From DATEDA01 sp963789885 (lineage in GTDB: Bacteria > Pseudomonadota > Gammaproteobacteria > Burkholderiales > SG8-39), in contig CAWBNB010000011.1 of the NCBI GenBank assembly GCA_963789885.1, positions 1-34,921 on the forward strand: DNA of 34,921 nucleotides, in the 5' to 3' direction. The position numbers and the translations under genes were made by a program. The notes below the pieces were generated by a model, which was given only the letters and a program-made list of their open reading frames with translations, did not search any database and had not been told where the DNA came from. Shown here one piece after another: positions 1 to 8,208 of this stretch (position 1 is its first letter; each line of letters begins with the position of its first letter).

Positions 1-23
1 GCGGGGGGCGCAGTGAGTTGCCG

Positions 24-54
24 TTGGGGCGGGGCCGAACCAGGATCCTATAAT
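24..54 (+). promoter_or_regulatory. Candidate promoter of gmd-fcl
   Basis: A perfect TATAAT lies at 49-54, 14 bases before the gmd ATG. The best -35 is TTGGGG at 24-29 with a long 19-base spacer, so only the -10 is convincing. Transcription would start at about 61, leaving a leader under 10 bases with no clear ribosome binding site. This is inference from sequence only. Confidence 0.4.
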
Positions 55-68
55 CGTCGCCTGAGCTC

Positions 69-1145
69 ATGACCAAACGCGTTGCCCTCATCACCGGCAT
101 CACCGGCCAGGACGGCGCCCTGCTCGCCGAGCTCCTGCTCGGCAAGGGCTACGACGTGCACGGCATCAAGCGCCGCTCGTCGTCGTTCAACACCGCGACG
201 CGTCGACCATCTCTACCACGATCCCCACGAGGAAGGACGTGCGCTTCCTCATGCACTACGGCGACATGACCGACGCGACGAACCTCATCCGGATCATCCA
301 GGAGGTGCAGCCGACCGAGATCTACAACCTCGCTGCGCAGTCGCACGTCGCGGTGTCGTTCGAGACGCCGGAGTACACCGCGAACGCCGACGCGCTCGGC
401 ACGCTGCGCCTGCTCGAGGCGATCCGCATCCTCGGCATGAAGGACCGCGTGCGCTTCTACCAGGCCTCGACCTCCGAGCTCTACGGCAAGGCGCAGGAGT
501 CGCCGCAGAACGAGACGACGCCGTTCTACCCGCGCTCGCCCTATGCCGCGGCGAAGCTCTACGCCTACTGGATCACGGTGAACTACCGCGAGGCGTACGG
601 CCTCTACGCCTGCAACGGCATCCTGTTCAATCACGAGGGCCCGACGCGCGGCGAGACCTTCGTCACCCGCAAGATCACGCGCGCCGTCGCGGCGATCAAG
701 CTCGGGCGGCAGGAGCAGCTCTACCTCGGCAACCTCGACGCGAAGCGCGACTGGGGCCATGCCCGCGACTACGTCGAGGGCATGTGGCGCATGCTCCAGC
801 AGCCCGAGCCCGACGACTACGTGCTCGCGACCGGCGAGACGCCACTCGGTGCGCGAGTTCGTCGAGCTCGCCTTCGCCGAGATCGGCCGCACGATCCGCT
901 GGCAGGGTAAGGGCGTGCACGAGAAGGGCGTGGATGCGCAAGACCGGGCGACATGCTGGTCGAGGTCGATCCGCGCTACTTCCGGCCGACGGAGGTCGAC
1001 GCTCCTGCTCGGCGATCCGACCAAGGCGCACGCGAAGCTCGGCTGGAAGCACCGGACGAGCTTTCGGGAGCTGGTGAAGGAGATGGTGGCTGCCGACCTG
1101 ATCGAGGTCGAGCGGGAGTACCGGCACCATGACCGGCCTGACTGA
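69..1145 (+). CDS. gmd: GDP-mannose 4,6-dehydratase (frameshifted in this sequence)
   Basis: Converts GDP-D-mannose to GDP-4-keto-6-deoxy-D-mannose, the first step to GDP-L-fucose, in the cytoplasm. The N-terminus has the NAD-binding GITGQDG motif and the family's RRSSSFNT stretch. Then follow NLAAQSHVAVSFETPEYTA, the STSELYGK catalytic segment, the YAAAK catalytic Tyr-Lys pair, RGETFVTRKITRA, and a C-terminal LLLGDPTKA block. These blocks lie in all three plus frames. The frame moves at about 198, 236, 845, 930, 945 and 1000, and each move is explained by one extra base. The corrected protein is about 356 residues, normal for the family, and no conserved residue is lost. I therefore read it as a working gene with sequence errors, although a true pseudogene cannot be excluded. 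Its stop overlaps the fcl start. Confidence 0.88.
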
Positions 1146-2083
1146 GTACGCGTCTGAAGGGCAAGCGCGTCTGGGTCGCCGGGCACGGCGGGATGGCGGG
1201 GAGCGCGATCGTCCGCCGCCTCGCGTCGGAGGACTGCGAGCTCCTCGCGGTCGGGCGGCAAGAGGTCGACCTCCGGCGCCAGGCCGAGGTGGAGGCGTGG
1301 ATGGCAAAGACCCGGCCGCAGGCGGTCTTCGTCGCAGCCGCGACGGTGGGCGGTATCCTCGCCAACTCGACCCGCCCGGGCGAGTTCCTCTACGACAACC
1401 TCGCGATCGAGACCAACGTCGTCCACGCGGCGTGGAAGACCGGCGTGGAGAAGCTGCTGCTGCTCGGCTCCTCGTGCATCTATCCAAGGCTCGCACCCCA
1501 GCCGATGACCGAGGAGGCGCTGCTCACTGGCCCGCTCGAGCCGACCAACGAGTGGTACGCGATCGCCAAGATCGCCGGGATCAAGCTCTGCCAGGCCTAT
1601 CGCCGCCAGTACGGCTGCGACTTCGTCAGCGCGATGCCGACAAATCTCTATGGTCCGGGCGACAGCTACGACCCCGAGTCCTCGCACGTGGCGGCGGCAA
1701 TGCAGGTGAAGGTCCACCGGGCGAAGGCGACGGGGGCAAGGCAGGTGGAGATTTGGGGCTCGGGCTCGCCGCGCCGGGAGTTTCTGTACGTCGATGACCT
1801 GGCCGACGCGCTCGTATTCCTGATGAAGCACTACTCCGCCGAGCCGCACATCAACGTCGGCACCGGCATCGACATCACGGTCCGCGAGCTCGCCGAGCTG
1901 GTGGCGAGGATTTCCGGCTGGCAGGGCGAATTCGTCTATGACCCATCCAAGCCGGACGGGATGCCGCGCAAGGTGATGGACGTCTCGCGGCTCAAGGCAC
2001 TCGGGTGGCAGGCGCGGATGCCGCTCGAGGAGGGCTTCAGAACCGCTTATGCGTGGTACGTCGCGAACGCCGCTGGGGGTTAG
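1129..2083 (+). CDS. fcl: GDP-L-fucose synthase (one likely frameshift near the start)
   Basis: Epimerises and reduces the Gmd product to GDP-L-fucose with NADPH. The protein opens with LKGKRVWVAGHGGMAGSA, the family's GHxGMxG nucleotide-binding loop. It continues with LLGSSCIYPR and the catalytic Tyr-Lys in WYAIAK, followed by CQAYRRQYG and MPTNLYGPGD, all typical of Fcl/WcaG. The clean open frame begins at 1142 just after a TGA and has no ATG before the conserved N-terminus. An ATG at 1129, overlapping the gmd stop, enters the right frame if one base between 1140 and 1154 is extra. I chose that start because it gives the usual gmd-fcl coupling. Otherwise a CTG at 1142 or 1154 would be needed. 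The C-terminal half is intact. Confidence 0.9.
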
Positions 2084-2145
2084 GCGCTAGCCGCGCGGCC
2101 ACTGCAGGACTCGTGCACAGGCCGATCGGGTGCATGAGCAGCGTG

Positions 2146-3279
2146 TCAGGGTTGTGAGGCTGATCGCGATGCGGCGGGCGGCATGCTGACCGCGGCCCGC
2201 ACCGCATCGACGACCCGCCGCTGCGTGGGCTCGTCGAGGTAGGGGTGCATCGGCAGGCTGAGGACCTCGCGCGCGAGCCCCTCCGACACCGGGAAGCTCG
2301 CACCCGGAAAGAGATGCGCGTAGGCCGGCTGCTGGTGCAGGGATACCGGGTAGTGCACGGCCGTCGGGATGCCGGCGGCTTTTAGTTCGCGCTCCACCGA
2401 AGCGCGGTCCGTACAGCGCACGGTGTACTGCGCGTACACACTGGTCCGGTGGGGCCGGACCGGGAGCGTCCGGACCGCCGGCTCGAGGCCGGCGAGCATC
2501 GCTTCGTAGCGCCGCGCGATCACCTGCCGCTGTTCGACCTCCCAGTCGAAGCGCTCGAGCTTGGCGAGCAGGATCGCGCACTGGATCGTGTCGAGCCGCC
2601 CGTTGATGCCGACGCGCGTGTGATGGTAGCGGCCCGCCTGCCCGTGGTGGCGGATCTCGCGGAACGCCTGGGCGAGCGCGTCGTCGTCGGTGAATGCCGC
2701 GCCACCGTCCCCATAGCAGCCGAGCGGCTTCGAGGGGAAGAAACTCGTGCAGCCGATGGTCGAGAGCGCGCAACTCTTCCGTCCCCTGTAGGTCGCGCCG
2801 AAGCTCTGCGCCGCGTCCTCGATCACGGCGAGGCCGTGTCTCGCGGCGATCGCGTTGATCTCGTCCATGTCCGCCGGCTGCCCGTAGAGCGCGACCGGCA
2901 TGACCGCCCGCGCGCGCGGCGTGATCGCGCGCTCGAGGAGAGCGGGGTCGAGGTTGCACGTGTCGGGCTGCACGTCCACGAGCACAGGCTTCGCACCGAG
3001 GAGCACGATCATCTCCACCGTGGCGACGAAAGTGAACGGGCAGGTGATCACCTCGTCGCCGGGCTTGAGGTCGAGCGCCATCAACGCGATGAGAAGTGCG
3101 TCGGTACCGCTGGCGCACGCGACGGAGTGTTTCGCGCCGACGTACGCGGCCAGGCGCTGCTCGAGCTCGGCGACCTCGGGGCCGAGGACGTACTGGCCGT
3201 GGTCGAGCACCTTTTGGATGCGAGCGTCGATCGACGATTTGAGCGTCTTGTACTGCGTCTTGAGGTCGATGAAATCCAT
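2146..3279 (-). CDS. wbpE: WbpE-like PLP-dependent sugar aminotransferase
   Basis: DegT/DnrJ/EryC1/StrS family enzyme, 377 residues, close in sequence pattern to Pseudomonas WbpE, which aminates C3 of UDP-2-acetamido-2-deoxy-3-keto-glucuronic acid. Features are the MDFIDLKTQY start, HGQYVLGPEV, ASGTDALLIAL, EDAAQSFGA and FFPSKPLGCYGDGG with the PLP-binding Lys at about residue 184, YHHTRVGINGRLDT, and PTAVHYP. I chose the ATG at 3279, preceded by GGAG at good spacing, over a TTG two codons earlier, because family members start with M-(D/E)-FIDLK. The usual partners for this pathway (WbpA, WbpB, WbpD) are not in the window, so the exact substrate is inferred. It is divergent from the UDP-glucuronate epimerase, and a decayed second copy lies at 4374-4893. 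Confidence 0.87.
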   Translation of the reverse strand: MDFIDLKTQYKTLKSSIDARIQKVLDHGQYVLGPEVAELEQRLAAYVGAKHSVACASGTDALLIALMALDLKPGDEVITCPFTFVATVEMIVLLGAKPVLVDVQPDTCNLDPALLERAITPRARAVMPVALYGQPADMDEINAIAARHGLAVIEDAAQSFGATYRGRKSCALSTIGCTSFFPSKPLGCYGDGGAAFTDDDALAQAFREIRHHGQAGRYHHTRVGINGRLDTIQCAILLAKLERFDWEVEQRQVIARRYEAMLAGLEPAVRTLPVRPHRTSVYAQYTVRCTDRASVERELKAAGIPTAVHYPVSLHQQPAYAHLFPGASFPVSEGLAREVLSLPMHPYLDEPTQRRVVDAVRAAVSMPPAASRSASQP

Positions 3280-3309
3280 GGCCAACTCCGGCGCGGGCGT
3301 CGCACAACC

Positions 3310-3315
3310 TATAAT
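3310..3315 (+). promoter_or_regulatory. Candidate -10 element of the UDP-glucuronate epimerase gene
   Basis: A perfect TATAAT lies 45 bases before the ATG at 3360, in the divergent intergenic region. It sits in the 10-mer CCTATAATCG, which also occurs at 47-56 upstream of gmd. No recognisable -35 is seen at 15-19 bases. Confidence 0.35.
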
Positions 3316-3359
3316 CGGCAGAGTATATGATCGTCGATCTTCCTTAGGGCCGTCTTCGC

Positions 3360-4373
3360 ATGACGATTCTCGTTACCGGCTGCGCCGGTTTCATCGGCAT
3401 GCACGTCGCGAAGCGCCTGCTCGAGCGCGGCGAGCAGGTCATCGGGCTCGACAACCTCAACGCGTACTACGACGTCCATCTCAAAGAGGCAAGACTGCGC
3501 GAGCTCGACGCGTTCGAGCAGTTCCGCTTCATCAAGGCCGATCTTGCGGATCGGACGGCGCTCGAGCGCGTGTTCCGGGACACCGCGCCGGGACGAGTCG
3601 TCCATCTCGCCGCACAGGCGGGTGTGCGCTACTCCCTGCAGGATCCGCAGGCCTATGTCTCGAGCAACCTCGTCGGCTTCGTGAACCTGCTCGAAGCGTG
3701 CCGCCACGGTCGAATCGAGCATCTCGTGTACGCGAGCACCTCGAGCGTCTACGGCGCCAACGTCGCGACGCCGTTCCGCGAGGACGACCCGGTCGATCAC
3801 CCCGTCAGCCTGTATGCGGCCACCAAGCGCTCGAACGAGCTGATGGCCCACACCTACAGTCACCTCTTCGGTCTGCCGACGACGGGGTTACGCTTTTTCA
3901 CCGTCTATGGCCCATGGGGTCGCCCGGACATGTCGATGGCACTGTTCACCAAAGCGATTCTCGCGGATGAGCCGATCAAGGTGTTCAATTACGGCCGGAT
4001 GCAGCGCGACTTCACCTACATCGACGACATCGTGGAGGGTGTCGTGCAGGTTCTGGACCTCGTTCCCCAGTGTGGTCCCGTCGACGCCCCCGACGCCTAC
4101 GCGCGGCCTTCCGTCAGCGCGGCGCCGTTCCGGCTCTACAACATCGGCAACAGCCAACCGGTTGAATTGCTCGAGTACATCCGATTGCTCGAGGCGGCGA
4201 TCGGAAAGAAGGCGACACTCGATCTGCAACCCATGCAGCCCGGCGACGTCGTAGCGACCGCCGCGGACACGTCCGCCCTCGAGGCCGCCGTGGGGTTCCG
4301 TCCGGCGACGCCGCTCGAAGAAGGCATCCGACGCTATGTCGAGTGGTATCTCGGCTACTGCGGGGCGCGCTGA
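3360..4373 (+). CDS. UDP-glucuronate 4-epimerase
   Basis: Extended short-chain dehydrogenase that interconverts UDP-glucuronate and UDP-galacturonate in the cytoplasm. It is intact, 337 residues. The NAD-binding TGCAGFIG is at residues 6-13, then DNLNAYYDVHLKEARL, HLAAQAGVRYSL, the Ser-rich YASTSSVYG, and the catalytic Tyr-Lys in SLYAATK (Tyr about residue 152). RFFTVYGPWGRPDMS and FNYGRMQRDFTYIDD are the hallmark blocks that separate this family from GalE. Substrate would come from a UDP-glucose dehydrogenase such as the one at 16580-17946. The 3' end abuts the decayed aminotransferase, and no terminator is visible. Confidence 0.92.
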   Translation: MTILVTGCAGFIGMHVAKRLLERGEQVIGLDNLNAYYDVHLKEARLRELDAFEQFRFIKADLADRTALERVFRDTAPGRVVHLAAQAGVRYSLQDPQAYVSSNLVGFVNLLEACRHGRIEHLVYASTSSVYGANVATPFREDDPVDHPVSLYAATKRSNELMAHTYSHLFGLPTTGLRFFTVYGPWGRPDMSMALFTKAILADEPIKVFNYGRMQRDFTYIDDIVEGVVQVLDLVPQCGPVDAPDAYARPSVSAAPFRLYNIGNSQPVELLEYIRLLEAAIGKKATLDLQPMQPGDVVATAADTSALEAAVGFRPATPLEEGIRRYVEWYLGYCGAR

Positions 4374-4893
4374 TCCGAGACGCTCGCGCGAACTGCGTCG
4401 GCGACGCGCCGCTGCGCGGGCTCGTCGGGGTGGGGATGCATCGGGAGGGAAAGGACGCCGCGCGCGAGCCTGCTCCGAGACGGGATAGCGCTCTCCGCCG
4501 AATAGCGTCGCGTACGCCGGTTGCTCATAGAGAGCGACCGGTAGTGCACGGCCGTCGGGACTCCTTGTTGCACGCGTCGGGCTCGACGTCGACGAACACC
4601 GGTTTCGCGCCGAGCAGCACGATCATCTCGGCGGTGGTGACGGATGTGAACGGGGTGGTGACGACTTCGTGGCCGGGATTGAGCCCGACCGCCATCAGCG
4701 CGATCTATAGCGCGTCGGTGCCGGTGCCGCACGTGACGCAGTGCTTCACCCCGACTTAGCTTGCCAGCCGCCCCTCGAGTTCCGCGACCTCCGGTCCGAG
4801 CACGAACTGGCCGTGGTCGAGGACCTTCTGGATGCGCGCGTTGATCGACCCGCGGAGGTCGCGGTACTGAGTCTTGAGATCGATGAAATCCAC
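4374..4893 (-). pseudogene. Decayed second copy of the WbpE-like aminotransferase
   Basis: From a GTG at 4893, with AGGAGA nine bases upstream, the frame reads VDFIDLKTQYRDLRG and then HGQFVLGPEVAELEG. Next come VGVKHCVTCGTGTDAL, HEVVTTPFTSVTTAEM and GAKPVFVDVEPDACN, all matching the intact copy at 2146-3279. Two in-frame stops (TAA at about 4758 and TAG at about 4707) arose by substitution. After DACN the frame jumps to VPTAVHY, which lies about 200 residues later in the intact copy, so the PLP lysine is deleted. The C-terminal LSLPMHPHPDEPAQRRVADAV survives after one more frame change. The two copies differ throughout, so this is an old paralogue or a foreign relic and not a fresh duplication. 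It cannot make an active enzyme. Confidence 0.85.
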
Positions 4894-5053
4894 CCGTTGC
4901 ACTCTCCTGGTGAAGTCGCTTGCCGGCGCAGCATGAATGCCAGCGAATGACGAGGACTTTGACCGGAGAGCGCGGATGGGCCGGGATACGCGGGGGGATT
5001 TTGCTAGACTTATTTGGTTAGTTGCGGGGCAAACAAGCCGCGGTTCCAAGGGG
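4894..5053. other. Intergenic stretch with no recognised gene
   Basis: This holds only the leader of the decayed aminotransferase and an AT-richer patch around 4997-5025. No convincing promoter pair, repeat or RNA gene was seen. Confidence 0.4.
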
Positions 5054-5202
5054 CATGATCCTCGTCGCCGGCGGCGGTGCCGGGTTCATCCCGGGGCGCG
5101 ATGGTAAGATCTTCAACGTCTGTTCGGGACGCGAGCAGTCGGTGCGGTCGCTCTTGCGTGGATTATTGGACTTTGCGGAAACGGACCTAGACGTGAGGGT
5201 GG
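5054..5202 (+). pseudogene. Scar of an NAD-dependent sugar epimerase/reductase
   Basis: Two non-adjacent pieces of an extended short-chain dehydrogenase are joined here. An N-terminal start, MILVAGGGAGFI, resembles the Rossmann MILVTGGAGFIG. It is followed after a few codons by GKIFNVCSGREQSVRSLL and a following ETDLDVRV, which resembles the C-terminal substrate-domain segment of GDP-6-deoxy-mannose reductase type enzymes (NVCSGR...SVRELL). The roughly 200 residues between them, including any catalytic Tyr-Lys, are absent. The frame continues to 5291 without recognisable sequence. The call rests on short motifs, so the exact parent gene is uncertain. Confidence 0.5.
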
Positions 5203-5370
5203 CAATAGAGCATTTGTGCGGGGCTGGACAGAGCTTGAGGTGGTGCTACACCTTCTGTTCGCTCAGCTTCGCAGTGCCCGCTCGACCCTAGAACTTTCGC
5301 AGAACCGGGGGAAAGCTCAAATGCGAAATCGCCTCGGGTTCTGAACGATCCAGAATTCCGGGAAGATTCC
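5203..5370. other. Intergenic stretch before the Nudix gene
   Basis: No gene is recognised. The last bases before the Nudix ATG contain GGGAAG, a weak ribosome binding site. Confidence 0.35.
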
Positions 5371-5931
5371 ATGACCCGCTCGTCGAAGAACCCGCTGCAG
5401 CCCTGGACGGTACTCGGAGAGCGGGACTTGTTCGATTACCGCGGGCGAATTCGCCTCACGGTTCAGTCGGTTCGCCTCCCCGATGGCCGTGTCATCGACG
5501 ACTACCTGCAAGTGGAGATGCGAAGCTTTGCCCTCGTTTTCGCAGAGACCCCCGACCATCTCGTACTCTGCTTCCGGCAATACCGGCACGGGCCACACCG
5601 CGTGGGCCTGTCGCTACCGGGTGGCGGCATTGATCATGGCGAAACCCCGGCGGAGGCCGTACGGCGCGAACTGCTCGAAGAGACGGGCTACGCCTCGGAG
5701 AACTGGCGCGAGCTGGCCCGACTCGCGATCAACGGGAATCAGGGTTGCGGCGAGTGCGTCGTCTTCCGGGCCACTGGGTGCACGAAAGTCTCGGAGCCCG
5801 CGCCCGACGACATCGAGGAGATGCGACTTGAGCACCTGACGCGGGAGCAACTGCTCGTCGCCCTGGTAGCAGGCGAGTTCACCGTCGCGAGCCACGTCGC
5901 CGCCTTGGGCCTCGGCCTTTTGACGTCCTGA
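5371..5931 (+). CDS. Nudix hydrolase, ADP-ribose pyrophosphatase type
   Basis: Predicted to cleave a nucleoside diphosphate linked to another group, such as ADP-ribose or a nucleotide sugar, in the cytoplasm. The 186-residue protein has a complete Nudix box at residues 86-108: GIDHGETPAEAVRRELLEET with the metal-binding REL-x-EE core. The upstream LPGG belongs to the same loop. The N-terminal beta region (FDYRGRIRLTVQSVRLPDG) is typical of NudF-like enzymes. Similar genes occur in polysaccharide loci, but the substrate cannot be read from sequence. The last 41 codons and the following ~110 bases lie inside a direct repeat whose second copy is at 7912-8149. Confidence 0.85.
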   Translation: MTRSSKNPLQPWTVLGERDLFDYRGRIRLTVQSVRLPDGRVIDDYLQVEMRSFALVFAETPDHLVLCFRQYRHGPHRVGLSLPGGGIDHGETPAEAVRRELLEETGYASENWRELARLAINGNQGCGECVVFRATGCTKVSEPAPDDIEEMRLEHLTREQLLVALVAGEFTVASHVAALGLGLLTS

Positions 5932-6043
5932 AAGGCTCCTTTAGCCCACTACCTCAGGGTTCGTCTCGAGATCGGCTGGGCCACACCGTGGCCACTCCGT
6001 CACTGGGCGCCGATCAGTCACTTCGCGGGTTGAGAGACCCTCC
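5805..6043 (+). repeat. Direct repeat copy A (239 bp)
   Basis: Matches 7912-8149 with about ten mismatches and one one-base gap, roughly 95% identity counted by eye. It covers the last 41 codons of the Nudix gene, its TGA, and about 112 bases downstream. A GGCCAC-ACC-GTGGCC hairpin sits at 5979-5993. The two copies bracket the lower-GC segment with the capsule-type gene. Confidence 0.9.
5979..5993. terminator. Small hairpin downstream of the Nudix gene
   Basis: Perfect 6-bp stem GGCCAC/GTGGCC with an ACC loop, 48 bases after the Nudix stop. No T-run follows, so it could be a weak terminator or simply part of the repeated unit. The same hairpin is kept at 8085-8099. Confidence 0.3.
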
Positions 6044-6451
6044 CAGGGACGGGCGAACCAGTCCAGGACCGCTTGGATGACACGACCGATCTCGTGATCG
6101 GGTTAGGCGGCAAAGACTTCGGCCTGGCGCGCATAGAGCTTTTTCTGCACCGATGAAAGCTCACGATCTCTCGGACACTTGGTCAGTGAGATGATCCTAC
6201 TGGAGGTGTCAGATGCAAAGAAGTGCGCACGGAAGAGTCCAAGCGGGAAGCTGTAGCCCAGGCGACACAATCGACGTAGCAAGGAGCGGCGGATTTCTGA
6301 TGTGGCGCGACTTTGCCCCGACTCGTCGTTGTTCGACAGTTTTCCAGCGGTCACGGGTATCGTGACTCGACCATGCGAAAGCCGGGGTCCAGAATGGTAG
6401 CTTCAGCTCAATCAACTCCCGAGTGGATGTCTCTTTGGCCGGCATGACGAA
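6044..6451. other. 408-bp stretch without a recognised gene
   Basis: Base composition is visibly less GC-rich than in the flanks. A minus-strand frame at 6103-6354 ends in KLYARQAEVFAA and could be the tail of a lost gene, but I recognise no family. No promoter with both boxes is seen before the gene at 6452. Confidence 0.4.
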
Positions 6452-7840
6452 ATGAAGCGAACGATGGGGCTTTTCAGTGCTCTGCTAGAGCTCTCTCGGA
6501 TGCATACGAAATCCGTTGACCTGCTGAGCGACATGACGGTCGTGTCGTTGCACAACTCCGCCCACGTTATACCTCCTTCAACTCAAGAGTTCCGCACCGA
6601 CGAAGAACAGTGGGGCTATTCGCTCAGCTTTCCGGTGTCGATCCCGTTACCGCCGGTTGGCGATGTTCGCCCAACGATTGCGATCGATGTGGAGGTGCTG
6701 GACGGTCGCATCGGCGTGGGATGCCTCGACGAAGGACTTCAACACTACCTCACATCCGAGATCAACGTCCCGCCGGCAAACCCAAACCGAGTGGTGACGG
6801 CGGAGTTGCAGAGCCAGACCTGGTTCACCCGGGGGCACGTCATGGTTCGGAACACAGGCTCGGGGGGCGCCCGAGCTCGATTCCGCCTCCACGGTGCGCG
6901 CCTCTTCTACAAGCGCGCGCAAAATAGGCTTCTCGTTCCTGACTCGTTTCAAGCAGCTGGCACTAACCCTGTTTCAAGGAAGCTGAAGTATCTCGAAGAA
7001 GGACTTGCCAGCGATCTGGCTCGTTTGCCGCTCATCCTCATTTATCAGGTGGGCAAAGTCGGTTCCCAGACGATCGAAGCAACCCTGCGCCACGCAGATC
7101 TTCCTTACCGGATCAAGCGCCTGCATATCATTTCGCCGCATAACATCAAAAAATTCGGCGCCCATCTCACGAATAAGGCGATGACTGAGGACACCAAGAA
7201 CAGTCTTCGGCAGCAATTAGACGATGCGAACCGCCTTTATCACGCCATCATAGCTCGCAAGATCCGGAGATTTTTTGGGGGGAAGCGCCTAGAATGCAAG
7301 TGATTGTCGGCGTGCGCGAGCCGGTTGGCTTGATGCTCGCCTGCGATTTTTCAGTTCAACTCCACTTACTTTTCCACATTGAGCGACATCACGGCGGAGA
7401 GTTGCCGAGATTTATTTCTGCTTGCGCCGCAGGTAGACGAAGAAAGGCGCCGTTACATGATGGATTCCAGGAACTACATCAACGAATGGTTCGATATGGA
7501 ACTAAGAACAATCATCGGCATTGACGTTTTTGCGCGACCGTTTCCGCACGACAAACAATACGCCATTTACGAAAACAAACTGGCGCAGGTGCTGGTATAT
7601 CGGTTTGAAGCTTTGGATCGGATAAGACCGATGCTAGAAGAATTCCTTGGGTACTCATTGCCGGAAATTATCGATCAGAATGTTGGAGCAGAAAAGCCTT
7701 ACGGGGAAATTTACCGTGTTGTCCAAGAAATGCTTCGTCTCCCGGAAAATTATCTGGAGGAGCAATACAGTACAAAACTCGCGCGGCACTTTTACACGAA
7801 GGAAGAGCGCGAAAAACTCAAACTGCGCTGGCGAAAATGA
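6452..7840 (+). pseudogene. Putative capsular polysaccharide synthesis protein (NKWYS/sulfotransferase-like) with N-terminal accessory domain, two frameshifts
   Basis: Residues ~46-152 form the recurrent accessory domain of this locus (RTDEEQWGYSL at the start, HVMVRNTGSGG near the end). From about residue 185 follows a domain like the family named putative capsular polysaccharide synthesis protein: LILIYQVGKVGSQTIEATL (a PAPS-loop-like motif), IVGVREPVG, WFDMELRTIIGIDVF, IDQNVGAEKPYGEIY, and a LARHFYTKEEREKLKLRW tail. Biochemical function is not established; the fold suggests sulfotransferase-like group transfer. The frame drops one base near 7290, after T6 and G6 runs, and gains one near 7345 in a T run. 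These could be read errors or real lesions. Corrected length is about 462 residues. Codons are much poorer in G/C than in neighbouring genes, which suggests transfer from elsewhere. Confidence 0.7.
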
Positions 7841-7911
7841 CATTTCTTCCAGCGTGCCCCGCCGATTACTGGGTCCAAGAGCCCGGCCGCGGGTCGTGGT
7901 CGAGTAGGTAG

Positions 7912-8149
7912 CGACGACATCGAGGAGATGCGACTCGAGCACCTCACGCGGGAGCAACTGCTGGTCGCCCTGGCAGCAGGTGAGTTCACCGTCGCGAGCC
8001 ACGTCGCCGCCTTGGGGCTCGGCCTCTTGACGTCCTGAAAGGCTCCTTTAGCCCACTACCTCAGGGTTCGTCTCGAGATCGGCCGGCCACACCGTGGCCA
8101 CTCCGTCACTGGGCGCCCGTCAGTCACTTCGCGGGTTGAGAGACCCTCC
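7912..8149 (+). repeat. Direct repeat copy B with truncated Nudix 3' end
   Basis: Second copy of 5805-6043. In frame it encodes only the Nudix C-terminus (EEMRLEHLTREQLLVALAAG and on to a TGA at 8036-8038); the preceding sequence is unrelated and has a stop. The distance between copies is about 2.1 kb. Confidence 0.9.
8085..8099. terminator. Hairpin in repeat copy B
   Basis: The same GGCCAC-ACC-GTGGCC stem as at 5979-5993. It lies between the plus-strand capsule-type gene and the minus-strand glycosyltransferase, where a terminator would be useful, but no T-run follows. Confidence 0.3.
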
Positions 8150-8208
8150 GAGAGCAGACTTTGGGTGCGTTGAATGGCGCTCACCGAGCAGCCGCAGACG
8201 CCGCTGGC

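Noticed and set aside
149..1849. Long minus-strand open frame opposite gmd and fcl (566 codons)
   Set aside because: Arg/Leu/Val-rich shadow typical of high-GC antisense frames; gmd and fcl motifs on the plus strand explain the region.
3280..4900. The two WbpE-like copies as a recent direct duplication around the epimerase
   Set aside because: The copies differ at many positions even in the best conserved 5' part, so they are old paralogues or of separate origin.
6103..6445. Minus-strand frames as a transposase remnant
   Set aside because: No DDE, HTH or inverted-repeat evidence; nothing beyond an open frame is visible.
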